From JBHGBM01 sp041946965 (lineage in GTDB: Bacteria > Acidobacteriota > Terriglobia > Bryobacterales > Bryobacteraceae), in NCBI GenBank assembly GCA_041946965.1, contig JBHGBM010000027.1:1-63661 (forward strand): a DNA stretch of 63,661 nt. Reading direction: 5' to 3'. Below, one piece after another: positions 42,043 through 51,873 of the stretch. The notes under the pieces are model-generated. The model was not told the origin of the DNA, did no database searches, and saw only the letters and a list, made by a program, of their open reading frames with translations. The position numbers and the translations under genes were made by a program. The first letter of the stretch is position 1. Every line of letters begins with the position of its first letter.

Positions 42043-44487
42043 CTACTTTGCGCTCAGCAGGTTGGCGAAAAGGCGGTAGGCGCCGGGCACGCCCGCGGGC
42101 AACTGGCGGAACCAGGAATACGCGGTGAAAATGTAAACGCCCTTTCCGTAGCGGGTCCAGAGTTCGCCGCCGGCCAGCGGCTCTTCACCGGGATCGTGCG
42201 ACGCCATCACGGTGTGGTAGCGTGGGTCCCATCGGGACGCGAAGTAGAGGCCGCGCTCCTGCACCCAGCCTTCGAAATCGCGTGCGGTGATTTCGTTGGG
42301 CGTGTGAAGCAGGGCCGAGGCCGGGTCCGGGAAAGTGACCGGCGCGTCCTCCACGCTGACCCGCTCGCGGCCGAGGGAGACAGAATACGGGCCAATGTTC
42401 CCCAGCGCACCTTCGGCCACGTTGTACTGCACAATGTAGGTGCCGCCGCCGGAAACGTACTGCATGAGACGGGCGTGGTTGGCCCGGAGATCGGCGCGTG
42501 TATTGTAGGCGCGCACTCCCGCGACGATGGCGTCGAATTCGCCGAGGGGGCGTTCGGCGAGGTCCGAAGGGGCCAGCAGCGTCACCTCGCAGCCGAGCTG
42601 GCGCAGCGCGTCAGGCACCTCGTCGCCCGCGCCCATGACGTAGCCGACCTTGCGCGCGGTGACCCGCACATCGGCGCGCACCAGGCGCACCTCCGCCCGG
42701 GGAAGCAGCACCTGTGGGGGGATGTGGGGGTAGGAGATGACGGTGAGTCCACGGGCCGGCGCGCCGCCCGCCAGGACGCGCGCCATGGCGGCGCCTCCGT
42801 CCGGCGCGACCTGAAATTGCAGCGCGTGCTGCTCGCCGGCGGCGCCGGCGGGAAACGGGCGAGAGGCCGGAGTGGACGTCCACCTAGCGGGCGCTTCGAG
42901 CCGCGCCTCGCCTCCGCTTTGTCTCACGATGGCGAGCGCCTCGATGTCCACGCGCTTGGGCGCGGGAGAAGGGAAGAGGACGGACTGCTGGGGAAAGTTG
43001 AACGCTACGGGCGGCGTCACGGCGAGCGGGCGTGTCCGCTCGCCGCCCACGCGATCGACGTAGCGGTATTCCACCGGCCGGTCGAGCGCGACCTCCGTCC
43101 CCGCAACGCGCAGTGTAAACCGCACCTTCATCGCGGGCGGGTTCTCGGCGACGCCGATCAGTTCCTGATTGGAGATCTCGTAGTAGTCGGGGCCGTGCGG
43201 CGTCTCCAGCCAGAAGGGCTGCGAGTAGGCGTTGCCCGCGGCGCCTTCGAGGCTGCTGGTAAACGGCTGGTTATACGCAAGGGACTTGCCCACGCTAACG
43301 CCGGCGCCGTTGAGTTCCATCTTCTCCAGCGTGACGGGCGCGGGAGAGCGGTTCAGCGCGGTTACGCGGACGCTCACGCGCGAACCGGGCACGGCGGCCC
43401 AGCCGTCCGCGTCGGCGGAAAGCCAGAGGCCGGCGCACAGCGCCATGGCCTCATCCACCTCCTTCAGCTTGACCGCGGCCCAGGGGTCGCGCAGGGCGGC
43501 GATCAGCGGCCGGGCCTTGGCGAGCGCGGGAAGCGCGGCTTCGGGCCGTTCCGGGCGGAACGCGGCGAGCGCGGCGCCGGTCAGTTTGCCGATTTCCGCG
43601 CCTCCGGGCACGCGGTTCCAGGTGGTGTCCACGCCGTCGAACAGGTCCTGCCGCGCGGGCTCCCCGGCCACATGCACGAAATAATTACGCGAACTGCCGC
43701 GGCGTTCGGGGGAACCCATGCCCTGCGAGCGGTGCAGGCTGCGGCTCATCCCCGCGATTTCGTTATAGGAACGGCCCAGCACGGGGTTGAATTCGCCGGT
43801 GTCCACCTCCACGCGCGAAGGCAGGGCCGCGGCCTGCCGCTCCTGCTCCGCGGTGAAGCTGAAGGTATTCCACACCAACCGCTTGGGCCGCCAGACGGAG
43901 ACAAGCCGCAGTTGCTCCGGGAAGCGCGCCGGGTCGCCCGCGGCGTTGTAAGCCTCGCGGCCGAGAATTGACGACGCATAGTGCTGCCCGTGGCCGTCGC
44001 GCGAAGTGCCGGAGAAGCGCACCATGACGACATCCGGCCGGTACCGCCGGATGACCCAGGTCATGTCCGCTACAATCCGCTCGCGGCCCCACTTGGCGAT
44101 GGTTTCGTCGGCGGACTTGGTGAAGCCGAAGTCGATGGCGCGGGTGAAGAACTGTTCCGCGCCGTCAATGCGCCGGGCGGCCAGCAGTTCCTGGGTGCGG
44201 ATCACGCCAAGCGCGTCGCCCTGCTCGGGGCCGATCAGGTTCTGGCCGCCCTCGCCGCGCGTCGCGGACAGGTAAGCGGTGCGGATGCCGCGGCCGCGCG
44301 CGAAGTACGCCAGCACGGCGGTGTTCTCGTCGTCGGGGTGCGCGGCGATCATGAGAACGCTGCCCAGCACGTTGACGCGGCGCAACGCCTGCTCGATTTC
44401 CGGCGTCCCGCTCCAGGGCTTTTGCGCGAGGGCGGGCCACACAAGTACGAATCCGAACAATGCGGCCGTCGATTTGGAGGCGAACAT
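42043..44487 (-). CDS. PIG-L-family deacetylase, large exported form
   Basis: The 814 residues carry a signal peptide (MFASKSTAALFGFVLVWPALAQ). The PIG-L/LmbE domain occupies about 38-280: His50-Pro-Asp-Asp-Glu54 in the AHPDDE motif binds the catalytic zinc. The middle contains beta-sandwich-like segments. The last ~200 residues (VGYVMGAGDEVPDALRQLGCEV, YVSGGGTYIVQYN) resemble a ThuA/glutamine-amidotransferase-like fold. It probably removes N-acetyl groups from an amino sugar or related compound outside the cytoplasm. Such long PIG-L proteins are typical of Acidobacteria and Bacteroidetes; substrate unknown. Confidence 0.88.
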   Translation of the reverse strand: MFASKSTAALFGFVLVWPALAQKPWSGTPEIEQALRRVNVLGSVLMIAAHPDDENTAVLAYFARGRGIRTAYLSATRGEGGQNLIGPEQGDALGVIRTQELLAARRIDGAEQFFTRAIDFGFTKSADETIAKWGRERIVADMTWVIRRYRPDVVMVRFSGTSRDGHGQHYASSILGREAYNAAGDPARFPEQLRLVSVWRPKRLVWNTFSFTAEQERQAAALPSRVEVDTGEFNPVLGRSYNEIAGMSRSLHRSQGMGSPERRGSSRNYFVHVAGEPARQDLFDGVDTTWNRVPGGAEIGKLTGAALAAFRPERPEAALPALAKARPLIAALRDPWAAVKLKEVDEAMALCAGLWLSADADGWAAVPGSRVSVRVTALNRSPAPVTLEKMELNGAGVSVGKSLAYNQPFTSSLEGAAGNAYSQPFWLETPHGPDYYEISNQELIGVAENPPAMKVRFTLRVAGTEVALDRPVEYRYVDRVGGERTRPLAVTPPVAFNFPQQSVLFPSPAPKRVDIEALAIVRQSGGEARLEAPARWTSTPASRPFPAGAAGEQHALQFQVAPDGGAAMARVLAGGAPARGLTVISYPHIPPQVLLPRAEVRLVRADVRVTARKVGYVMGAGDEVPDALRQLGCEVTLLAPSDLAERPLGEFDAIVAGVRAYNTRADLRANHARLMQYVSGGGTYIVQYNVAEGALGNIGPYSVSLGRERVSVEDAPVTFPDPASALLHTPNEITARDFEGWVQERGLYFASRWDPRYHTVMASHDPGEEPLAGGELWTRYGKGVYIFTAYSWFRQLPAGVPGAYRLFANLLSAK

Positions 44488-44690
44488 GCACCTTTAATGT
44501 TAGACCACGACCTGCCGGGTTCGCTGGCAAACCGGTCGAGGAGGGGCCCTTCTCCGTGCACCTGCCTCAGCAAAACCGCGCGGCGCTAATCCCGAAGTGA
44601 GCGGCGTGGAATGGGACGGCGTCGGCAGCGCGGAGCGGTTGATTGCCGCCGGAGCGCGCGCCGCGCTCGGCCTGGTCCGCATGCTCGCGG

Positions 44691-45245
44691 CTATTCCAGG
44701 TTCAGAACCTGCTTCACGGTCCCCGCTTCCGCCTGAATCTTCTTCTGCAACTGCATCAACGCGAACAGCAGTTGTTCCGGGCGGGGAGGACAGCCTGGCA
44801 CGTATACGTCTACGGGGATGACCTGATTCACCGGGATCAGCGCGTAGTTGTGGAACACGCCCGTGGAGGTGGCGCAGGCGCCCATGGAAATCACCCATTT
44901 CGGCTCCGGCATCTGCTGGTATAGCTGCCGGATCACGGGGGCCATCTTGTTGGAGACGCGGCCGGCAATGATCATCAGGTCGGATTGCCGCGGCGATCCC
45001 CGGTAGACTTCGGCGCCGAAACGCGCGCTATCGAAGCGGGAGGCCGACATGGACATCATCTCGATGGCGCAGCAGGCCAGGCCGAACGACATCGGCCAGA
45101 GCGAGTTCTTGCGCGCCCAGTTCAGCGCGTCATCGAGTTTCGCCAGCAAAATGCCCTGCGAGGCGGCCGCGCGCGCCTGGTGCAGCGACGCGTTGTCGAT
45201 GCGGTCGAATAACTCGGCCGGACCGCTGGCGAAGGGTGAATTCAT
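44691..45245 (-). CDS. nuoB: NADH-quinone oxidoreductase subunit B (isolated copy)
   Basis: This 184-residue protein carries the four ligands of the terminal [4Fe-4S] cluster N2: Cys58-Cys59 in GLACCAIEM, Cys124 in MGACATSTG and Cys152 in VPGCPPRPE. It would sit in the connecting arm of complex I and pass electrons to quinone. No other nuo gene is visible on either side, so it is separated from nuoACD. It may be the sole copy or an extra one. The 203-base region between it and the PIG-L gene shows nothing recognisable. Confidence 0.94.
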   Translation of the reverse strand: MNSPFASGPAELFDRIDNASLHQARAAASQGILLAKLDDALNWARKNSLWPMSFGLACCAIEMMSMSASRFDSARFGAEVYRGSPRQSDLMIIAGRVSNKMAPVIRQLYQQMPEPKWVISMGACATSTGVFHNYALIPVNQVIPVDVYVPGCPPRPEQLLFALMQLQKKIQAEAGTVKQVLNLE

Positions 45246-45292
45246 ACCAACATAATCTCACGAAAGCCGATAGAATCGAACCAGACGCCCGC

Positions 45293-47515
45293 ATGCATTC
45301 CGAACGGTACGAACTCTTGCTCGACCGCGCAGCCGAGCTGTGGGGGATTGACTCCGAGTACTGGGATATCTGGGGCAACAAGCATATCACGCCTCCGGAA
45401 ACCAAGCGCGCCATTCTCGGCGCTCTGGGGGTGGCGGCCGGGGACGCGGAACAACTGGCGGACGCGCTCGGCCGCCGGGCGCGCAAGGAATGGACGCGGC
45501 TGCTGCCTCCCGTGCTGGTGGTGAGCGGATCGCAGCCGCTGGAGTTCACGCTCAATGCGCCCGCCGATGCCGTGGGATCCGCGGCGCGCTGCCAGATACG
45601 CCGCGAGGACGGCGGCTCGGAAGCTTGCGAACTGATTGTGGCCGGGTTGCCGGAAGCCGACGGCGCCGAAATCGACGGGCGGCGCTATACGCGCAGGACG
45701 GTGCGCCTCCCGTTGCGGTTGCCGCTAGGCTATCACGAGCTCGAGGCATCCCTTGCGGGGCAGGTGGACCGTACCCGGCTGATCGTGACGCCGGACCACG
45801 CTTGGCAGCACCCCGCACTCGACCGGAACGGGCGCCGCGCCGGGGTGGCGGTGGCGCTCTACGGGCTGCGCTCGGGCCGGAACTGGGGCTGCGGAGATTT
45901 TACAGATCTGAAATCTCTGGCGGATTGGGCCGCGGCGGATGTGCGCGGTTCGTTCATCGCGCTGAATCCGCTGCACGCCATCCACAATCGCAGACCCTTC
46001 AACGCCAGCCCCTATCTGCCGAATTGCGTCTTCTACCAGAATTTCCTTTATCTGGACGTGGAAGCCGTTCCGGATTTTGCGCGCTCCCGGCGCGCGCTCC
46101 GTGCGTTCCAGCGGCGGGACACGCAGGAAGAGCTCGCCGCGCTGCGCGCTTCCGAGTTCATCGAGTACGAGCGCGTGGCCGCGCTGAAGCTGCGCTTCCT
46201 GAAACTGGCGTTTGCCCAGTTCCTGCGGGAGCGGCGGGCCGGCACGCCGCGCGCCGCCGAATTCCGCGCCTTCGTCGAGCGCGAAGGCGAGCTGCTCGAC
46301 CGCTTCGCGGTTTACAGCGCGCTCGATGAGTACCTGCACCGCCGCGATCCGGACGTGTGGATGTGGGTCGAGTGGCCCCGGCCCTATCAGGATCCCGAAT
46401 CCGGGGAAACCCGCGCGTTCGCGGAGAAACACTGGCGCTCCGTCCTGTTCTACAAGTACGTGCAGTGGCAGATCGACTTGCAGCTTGCCGCGGCGCAGGC
46501 GCACGCGGTGGAACGCGGGCTGGAGATCGGGCTGTATCACGACCTGGCGCTCGCCACCGACCGCTTCGGCAGCGATCTCTGGGCCCACCGGCGCTATTAT
46601 GCCGCGGGCTGCCGCGTGGGCGCGCCTCCCGATGATTTTTCACCCAAGGGCCAGGACTGGGCCTTTCCTCCGCCCTGCTCGCAACATCATCGTGAGACCG
46701 GCTACCGGCTGTTCGCCGAATCCATTCGCAAGAACTGCCGTCACGGCGGCGCGCTGCGCATCGACCACGTGATGCGCTTCTTCCGCCTGTACTGGATCCC
46801 GGAGGGCATGGACGCCACGCGCGGGACCTATGTCCGCGACCGGCACGAGGAGCTGCTGCGCATCCTGGCGCTGGAGAGCGTGCGCAACCGCGTGGTGCTG
46901 ATCGGCGAGGACCTGGGCACGGTGGAGCCGTTCATGCGCGAGGCGCTGGCCCGTTTCGGCGTGCTCAGCTACCGGCTGTTCTATTTCGAAAAGGACGGCC
47001 GCGGCCATTTCCGCAAGTACCAGGAGTACCCGGTGCAGGCGTTGGTTTCCTCAACCACCCACGACCTGCCGACCATCGCGGGCTTTTGGACGGGGGCGGA
47101 CATCGAGGCGCGCCGCCGCGCGGGGGTGTTCGCTTCCGAGGAGCAGTACCGCGCCCAATGGCGCGACCGGGCGGAGGAAAAGCAGAAGGTGCTGGACCTG
47201 TTGCTGGAGCTGCGGCTGCTGCCGGAGTGGCACCCCCGGGATGCCTCCGTCATACCGGCGCTCACCGGGGAGCTGCACAACGCGGTCACGGGTTTCCTGG
47301 CTCTGACGCCCTCGCAATTACTGGCCATCAACAGCGAAGACCTCACCAAGGAAGAGGCCCAGCAGAATCTGCCGGGAACCACCTGGCAGTATCCGAACTG
47401 GTGCCGCAAGATGCGTTTCACCGTGGAGCAGCTCCACTCCGATCCGCAGGCGTGCGATTTCACCTCCATGTTCCGCAACTGGCTGGTTCGGACCGGCCGG
47501 ACAAATCAGGGGTAG
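45293..47515 (+). CDS. malQ: 4-alpha-glucanotransferase (amylomaltase, GH77)
   Basis: The 740 residues are read from ATG at 45293, since an earlier frame start would overlap nuoB. After an N-terminal domain of about 170 residues comes the GH77 barrel: GSFIALNPLHAI, RIDHVMRFFRLYWIPEG containing the catalytic Asp, LIGEDLGTV containing the acid/base Glu, and SSTTHDLPTIAGFW. The enzyme transfers maltosyl units between glucans and takes part in glycogen or maltodextrin metabolism in the cytoplasm. It is longer than E. coli-independent minimal amylomaltases (about 500) but matches the MalQ group with an N-terminal extension. Confidence 0.93.
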   Translation: MHSERYELLLDRAAELWGIDSEYWDIWGNKHITPPETKRAILGALGVAAGDAEQLADALGRRARKEWTRLLPPVLVVSGSQPLEFTLNAPADAVGSAARCQIRREDGGSEACELIVAGLPEADGAEIDGRRYTRRTVRLPLRLPLGYHELEASLAGQVDRTRLIVTPDHAWQHPALDRNGRRAGVAVALYGLRSGRNWGCGDFTDLKSLADWAAADVRGSFIALNPLHAIHNRRPFNASPYLPNCVFYQNFLYLDVEAVPDFARSRRALRAFQRRDTQEELAALRASEFIEYERVAALKLRFLKLAFAQFLRERRAGTPRAAEFRAFVEREGELLDRFAVYSALDEYLHRRDPDVWMWVEWPRPYQDPESGETRAFAEKHWRSVLFYKYVQWQIDLQLAAAQAHAVERGLEIGLYHDLALATDRFGSDLWAHRRYYAAGCRVGAPPDDFSPKGQDWAFPPPCSQHHRETGYRLFAESIRKNCRHGGALRIDHVMRFFRLYWIPEGMDATRGTYVRDRHEELLRILALESVRNRVVLIGEDLGTVEPFMREALARFGVLSYRLFYFEKDGRGHFRKYQEYPVQALVSSTTHDLPTIAGFWTGADIEARRRAGVFASEEQYRAQWRDRAEEKQKVLDLLLELRLLPEWHPRDASVIPALTGELHNAVTGFLALTPSQLLAINSEDLTKEEAQQNLPGTTWQYPNWCRKMRFTVEQLHSDPQACDFTSMFRNWLVRTGRTNQG

Positions 47516-47525
47516 AATCATCGTT

Positions 47526-47957
47526 GTGACACGAGCGCTGATCAAGGAATTTCTCGCGGGCAAGCGCGTGGCCGTGATCGGGGTGTCGCGCTCGGAGCGC
47601 GACTTCTCCCGCATCCTTTTCCGCGAGATGGTGCGGCGCGGCTACGATGCCGTGCCGGTCAACCCCGCGGCCGTGGAAATCGAAGGGCGCCGCGCCTTCG
47701 CGAACGTGGCCGAAGTGACGCCGGCGGTGGATTGGGCGCTGGTGATGACCGCCGCGGGCCTGCGGGAGAACATCGTGCGCGAGTGCGCGTCCGCGGGCAT
47801 CCCCCGCGTGTGGCTGTTTGGAACCACCCCGCGCACGTGTCACGACGCCGGCGTACAGGCGGTTTCGGGGTGTCCCTTCATGTTCTTCCCGCGCCCGGGC
47901 TTCCCGCATAATTTTCACGGTTTTCTGCTCCGCCTCGCCGGCCTCTATCCGAAGTAA
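47526..47957 (+). CDS. CoA-binding domain protein (YccU/COG1832-like)
   Basis: The 143 residues start at GTG. It has a Rossmann fold with VAVIGVSRSERDFSRILFREM at the nucleotide loop and YDAVPVNPAAVEIEGRRAF following, typical of small CoA-binding proteins related to the N-terminal domain of succinyl-CoA synthetase alpha. It has no catalytic partner domain. It lies 10 bases after malQ and is probably co-transcribed with it. The cellular role of this family is not established. Confidence 0.87.
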   Translation: MTRALIKEFLAGKRVAVIGVSRSERDFSRILFREMVRRGYDAVPVNPAAVEIEGRRAFANVAEVTPAVDWALVMTAAGLRENIVRECASAGIPRVWLFGTTPRTCHDAGVQAVSGCPFMFFPRPGFPHNFHGFLLRLAGLYPK

Positions 47958-47965
47958 CCACTGCC

Positions 47966-48457
47966 TCAGCGGAACGAGAAGCCGATGCGAAACATGCCCA
48001 GCGCCTCGCCGGCGGCGAAGCCCGTCGCGCGGAATTCCATGCGCAGCCCGGCGCGGCGCGAGAACCAGTAGTTCGCGCCGCCGCCGATCGAAGCCGCGGC
48101 CGAGATGCCTTCCGAGAATCCTGCGCCTAGCAGCCCTGCACTGACGAAGGGGTCGAACTTGCCGGGCCTGCTCCGGTTCACGAAGTGGTAGCCGACACCC
48201 ACCGTGCCGACACCGAAGCCTTGGCTGCCCCTTTCCACAAACCGGTAATAGCCGATATCGCCGGTAGCCGCCAGGCCGCGCCACAGAAAGCCATCTCCGC
48301 CGCCGCCGAAGCTCACCGTGCCCACCCGGTGGGCGCAGGAGCCCACGCCGAAGTCCGCGTAACCCGAACCGTTGTACCGGAACGGCTTCTCCTGCGCCCA
48401 GAGCGCGCCGCCGGCCAGAAACATCAACACCAACAGGATGCGGGACCTTCGTTCCAT
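47966..48457 (-). CDS. Small outer-membrane beta-barrel-like protein
   Basis: The 163 residues include a signal peptide (ILLVLMFLAGGALWAQ). The rest alternates Gly/aromatic beta-strands (DFGVGSCAHRVGTVSFGGGG, TVGVGYHFVNRS) and ends with FRIGFSFR, whose terminal aromatic-x residue pattern fits an outer-membrane barrel signal. It is probably an OmpW/porin-family small barrel. Function unknown. It is convergent with the CoA-binding gene, with 8 bases between. Confidence 0.72.
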   Translation of the reverse strand: MERRSRILLVLMFLAGGALWAQEKPFRYNGSGYADFGVGSCAHRVGTVSFGGGGDGFLWRGLAATGDIGYYRFVERGSQGFGVGTVGVGYHFVNRSRPGKFDPFVSAGLLGAGFSEGISAAASIGGGANYWFSRRAGLRMEFRATGFAAGEALGMFRIGFSFR

Positions 48458-48542
48458 AACGTCACCTCATGGGCGATTGTGGAACGGGGGCCCCGGGTCA
48501 TGTGTCGCCGCGGCGCAATCTTCGTGTCATGTTCTTGTCAGG

Positions 48543-51500
48543 TCACCACAGCAGCTTCACGCCCAACTGGATATAGCGCATGGTGCTGATGCCGCCCACC
48601 TGTCCGAACGTGCTGCTGCCGAGCGTGGTGTTCAGGTCGGTCCAGTAGGGGTGGTTGAAGGCGTTGAAGGCCTCCACGCGGGCCTGGAGCTTGAAGCGCT
48701 CCCAGACGCGCACGTCCTTCAGGGCGAAGGCGCTGAAATCGAAGGCGCCGGGTCCGCGCAGCACCCACTTGCCCGCGTTGCCGTAGGTCCAATCCGCCGG
48801 GCGCGCGAAGGCCTCCTTGCGGAACCAGCGGAAGGGTGTGCGCTCGGAGCTGTCCAGCCGCCACTCGCCGACCACGTCCGGGCGCGTGGCCACCTGGCGC
48901 GGCGCCGCGGTCAGCCCCGGCGCATACAGCCGGCCGGTATTCCAGGTCCAGATGCCGGACATGCTCCAGCCGCCTGCGATGCGTCCCAGAAGGCCGCGCT
49001 GCGGCTTGTACCACGGCACCTCCCAGGTGTGCATGACGACGATGTTGTGGCGCCGGCTCTCCTCGAGTTCCGACTTTTCCGCCCGCCGGTTGAGCGGATT
49101 CTGAATGCCGCCCGCCACGCCTTCGTTGCCGTAGCCGACGATCTTGCCGAGCGTGTACGCCAGGCTATAAGTGAACTGTCCGGAGCGGCGGTTCACCGCG
49201 ACTTGCAGGGAGTTGTAGTTGGAGGTGGCCGAGGGTTCCACCAGGTTGATGCCGCCCAGCCCGCGGTAGGGCAGGAACGGGCGCGTATCCACGCCCTGGT
49301 GCGCCGCCGCTTCCTGCGGGGTGAGGTAATTGAGCGGCCGCGAGAAGGAAAGCTGCCGCCCGGTGTTGCCAACGTAGCTCACGTCCAGCGCCGTGTGGAA
49401 GGGCAACTGCTGCTGGATGCCCAGGCTGTAGATGTACACGGTGGGAATCTTGTAGTCCACCGGCAGCGACCCCGCGTCAATGGGGAAGCGCGTGGTGTTC
49501 GGGATGCCGCCGCTGGGATTATCGGCCGAACCGTTGGTCACCGTGGAACTGAGCACCAGCGGCTGGCGGCTGCCTCCGAGGTACCAGCCGGAGTAGGCGA
49601 TGCCGGTTACTCCGTGAAACACGCCCGCGCCGCCGCGCATGGCCAGCTTTCCGTTGCCGAACACGTCCCAGGCGAAGCTCAGGCGCGGCTGGAAATTGGT
49701 CTTGCGGAGCGGATTGATGCCTTCCGGTATGCCGCGGAACAGCTTGGCGATCTCAGGATCGTTGGCCACCGGCACGCGGCCCTTGGCCGAATCCGGCCAG
49801 CCGCTCCCCGGCAGGACCAGGCCGTTGTAAATGTCGCCCGTGCCGGGCACGATGGAGCCGTTGGCGGCCACCTGCGGCGCTTTGGCGGGGTCCCAGAATT
49901 TCTGCATGAACACCACCAGGTTGTTCCACTTGGCCCGCCACGGGGAGATGAAGGAATAGCGCATGCCGTACTCCAGAGTGAAGCGGCGGCTCAGGCGCCA
50001 ACTGTCCTGAACGTAGAGTTCGCGCGCGTAGGCCTTGTAGACGGTCTGCGCGGGCGGCCCGCTTTCGCTATAGGAGTCGAAGTTGCCGAGCAGCGCGTTG
50101 GCCCACGGGTTGCCGGAGTTGCGCGGGTTGCCCGAGGTGCTCGCGAAGCTGAAGGCGCCGTTGTCGGTCGCCTGGTTCAACTCGTTCATGTTCATCGATT
50201 CCCAGTAGAGGCCGGCCTTCACGCTGTGGCTTCCGATGATCCTGGTGAAGTTGTCGCGGAGGGTGAACGTGGGGGTGCGGGTGTAGCTTGGCTGGCCGGA
50301 GCCGCTGATGCCCTGGTAGGCCGATATGCTCACGTTGGGGATGCGGTCGCCGCGGTTGCCGGGGTAGATTTCCGGGAAGGTGAAGCCCCACGTGGAGCGC
50401 TTCACGCCGTCGCCGATGATGCGGAAGTCCTCGCGGAAATCCGAGTAGCCGAAGGTGAATTCGTTCACCGTGGCGGCATTGAAGGTGGTGTTCAGCGCCA
50501 GGCTGTAGTTGTTGCCGCGGCGGTCGCGGTAGACCTCGAACAGCGGGATATTGTTGCCGGTGTTGTCGAAGGGCGAAGTGAAATCCTGCTTGCCCTTCAG
50601 CACGCGGGCGCTGAGCTGCCAACTCGGCTTGATGTTGTAATCCACGCGGACCAGCGGGTCGCGGTTCTCCGTCGGCTGGTTGCGCGTGGCCAGATAATTG
50701 CCGCCGGGGCCGGGCCAGTTCGGGTCGGGGTAGATCTTTTGCAGCGCTTTGCCGAAGGCGCCGATGCGGCTGGCCGGGATCAGGTTGTTGGGGAACGGGG
50801 CCTTCGTGTCCGGATCCACCGGCTTCACCAGGCTGGCGCTGAAGTCGCCGCCGCGCTCGAGCGTGGTGGGAAGCACTCCGCCCTTCTGGTTGAAGCCGGC
50901 GGTCCAACGCGCCTCCACTCCCACGAAGAAGAACAGCTTGCTCTTGTCCGTATTCCACTTGCCCGGAATGTAGATGGGCCCGCCGAGGGTGCCGCCGTAA
51001 TTGTGGGCGCGCGTGCGCGGCTTGGAACTGAGCAGGAAGGGCGTGGCGGCGAACTGGTCGCTGACGAAGAACTCGTACAGCGCGCCGTGAAAATCGCTGG
51101 TGCCGCGGCGCGTGATGAACATCAGGTGCGCGCCGGTGGTGCGGCCGTATTCCGGCGCGTAGTGGCTGGTCTGGATCTTGACCTCTTCAATGAAGTCCAC
51201 GCCCAGGATGTTGTTGACCTGCACGCCGTCGCGGTTGCGCGTGTTGCTCACGCCGTCCAGCGTCATGAAGTTGGTGTCCTTGCGCTGGCCGTTGATCTGC
51301 AAGCCGCCCATGGAATAGCTGCCGCCGCGCGAGTCGGTGGCGAAGTTCCCGTAGCGGGAGACCACCCCGGGCAGGATGCCGAGCATGTAGTACGGATTGC
51401 GTCCGGGCAGGGCGTAGTTCTGCATCTGGGTGGAAGTGAGCAAGCGCGAGACCTCGCCGTTGGAGGTCTCCACCGGAGGCGCCTCCGAAACCACCTCGAT

Positions 51501-51830
51501 GCGGTCGCTCACCTGCCCGATCTCCAGCGCGAGCCGGAGCGTGAGAACGGCGTCGCTGTCCAGGCGCACGTCGGAGCGCACCAGCGTCTTGAAACCGGCG
51601 GCCTCCGCGGAGACCTCGTAGAGGGCGGCGGGCAGGTTGGGGACGGTAAAGAACCCCGAGGCGTTGGCGCCGGTCTCGCGTTCCAGGCCGATGACCACGC
51701 CTCTCACTTTCACCTTGGCGTTGGGGATGACGGCGCCGGTCGCGTCGGTGACCTCGCCGTTAATCGTTCCACGATACTGCGCCAGCAGGGACGCAGTTAG
51801 AAGGCAGAACAGCGGGAATCGCAGCAGCAT
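48543..51830 (-). CDS. TonB-dependent receptor with carboxypeptidase-regulatory-like N-terminus
   Basis: The 1095 residues start at MLLRFPLFCLLTASLLAQ (signal peptide), with GGAGG six bases upstream. Residues about 18-105 form the regulatory-like beta-sandwich (GTINGEVTDATGAVIPNAKV). A plug-like region with LMFITRRGTSDFHGALYEF follows, and then a very long barrel ending in MRYIQLGVKLLW. This is the Oar-like receptor type expanded in Acidobacteria, thought to import or bind large glycans or peptides; the ligand is unknown. The gene is on the same strand as a second large receptor (52195-55437), separated by a truncated adaptor remnant. Confidence 0.92.
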   Translation of the reverse strand: MLLRFPLFCLLTASLLAQYRGTINGEVTDATGAVIPNAKVKVRGVVIGLERETGANASGFFTVPNLPAALYEVSAEAAGFKTLVRSDVRLDSDAVLTLRLALEIGQVSDRIEVVSEAPPVETSNGEVSRLLTSTQMQNYALPGRNPYYMLGILPGVVSRYGNFATDSRGGSYSMGGLQINGQRKDTNFMTLDGVSNTRNRDGVQVNNILGVDFIEEVKIQTSHYAPEYGRTTGAHLMFITRRGTSDFHGALYEFFVSDQFAATPFLLSSKPRTRAHNYGGTLGGPIYIPGKWNTDKSKLFFFVGVEARWTAGFNQKGGVLPTTLERGGDFSASLVKPVDPDTKAPFPNNLIPASRIGAFGKALQKIYPDPNWPGPGGNYLATRNQPTENRDPLVRVDYNIKPSWQLSARVLKGKQDFTSPFDNTGNNIPLFEVYRDRRGNNYSLALNTTFNAATVNEFTFGYSDFREDFRIIGDGVKRSTWGFTFPEIYPGNRGDRIPNVSISAYQGISGSGQPSYTRTPTFTLRDNFTRIIGSHSVKAGLYWESMNMNELNQATDNGAFSFASTSGNPRNSGNPWANALLGNFDSYSESGPPAQTVYKAYARELYVQDSWRLSRRFTLEYGMRYSFISPWRAKWNNLVVFMQKFWDPAKAPQVAANGSIVPGTGDIYNGLVLPGSGWPDSAKGRVPVANDPEIAKLFRGIPEGINPLRKTNFQPRLSFAWDVFGNGKLAMRGGAGVFHGVTGIAYSGWYLGGSRQPLVLSSTVTNGSADNPSGGIPNTTRFPIDAGSLPVDYKIPTVYIYSLGIQQQLPFHTALDVSYVGNTGRQLSFSRPLNYLTPQEAAAHQGVDTRPFLPYRGLGGINLVEPSATSNYNSLQVAVNRRSGQFTYSLAYTLGKIVGYGNEGVAGGIQNPLNRRAEKSELEESRRHNIVVMHTWEVPWYKPQRGLLGRIAGGWSMSGIWTWNTGRLYAPGLTAAPRQVATRPDVVGEWRLDSSERTPFRWFRKEAFARPADWTYGNAGKWVLRGPGAFDFSAFALKDVRVWERFKLQARVEAFNAFNHPYWTDLNTTLGSSTFGQVGGISTMRYIQLGVKLLW

Positions 51831-51850
51831 ACTAGCCTCCAGTTAGGGGC

Positions 51851-51856
51851 AGTATA
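51851..51856 (-). promoter_or_regulatory. Candidate -10 box (TATACT) of the 51830 receptor gene
   Basis: TATACT on the minus strand lies 21-26 bases before the ATG, in the same place as an identical TATACT before the second receptor gene. No good -35 is seen. Confidence 0.35.
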
Positions 51857-51873
51857 CTACCGCGGGCGTCGGG

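Noticed and set aside
44488..44690. Small gene between PIG-L and nuoB
   Set aside because: Open frames there extend into nuoB antisense and show no start signal or recognisable sequence.
48372..51800. Frame of over 1100 codons on the plus strand opposite the TonB-dependent receptor
   Set aside because: Composition typical of antisense frames; the receptor on the minus strand is unambiguous.
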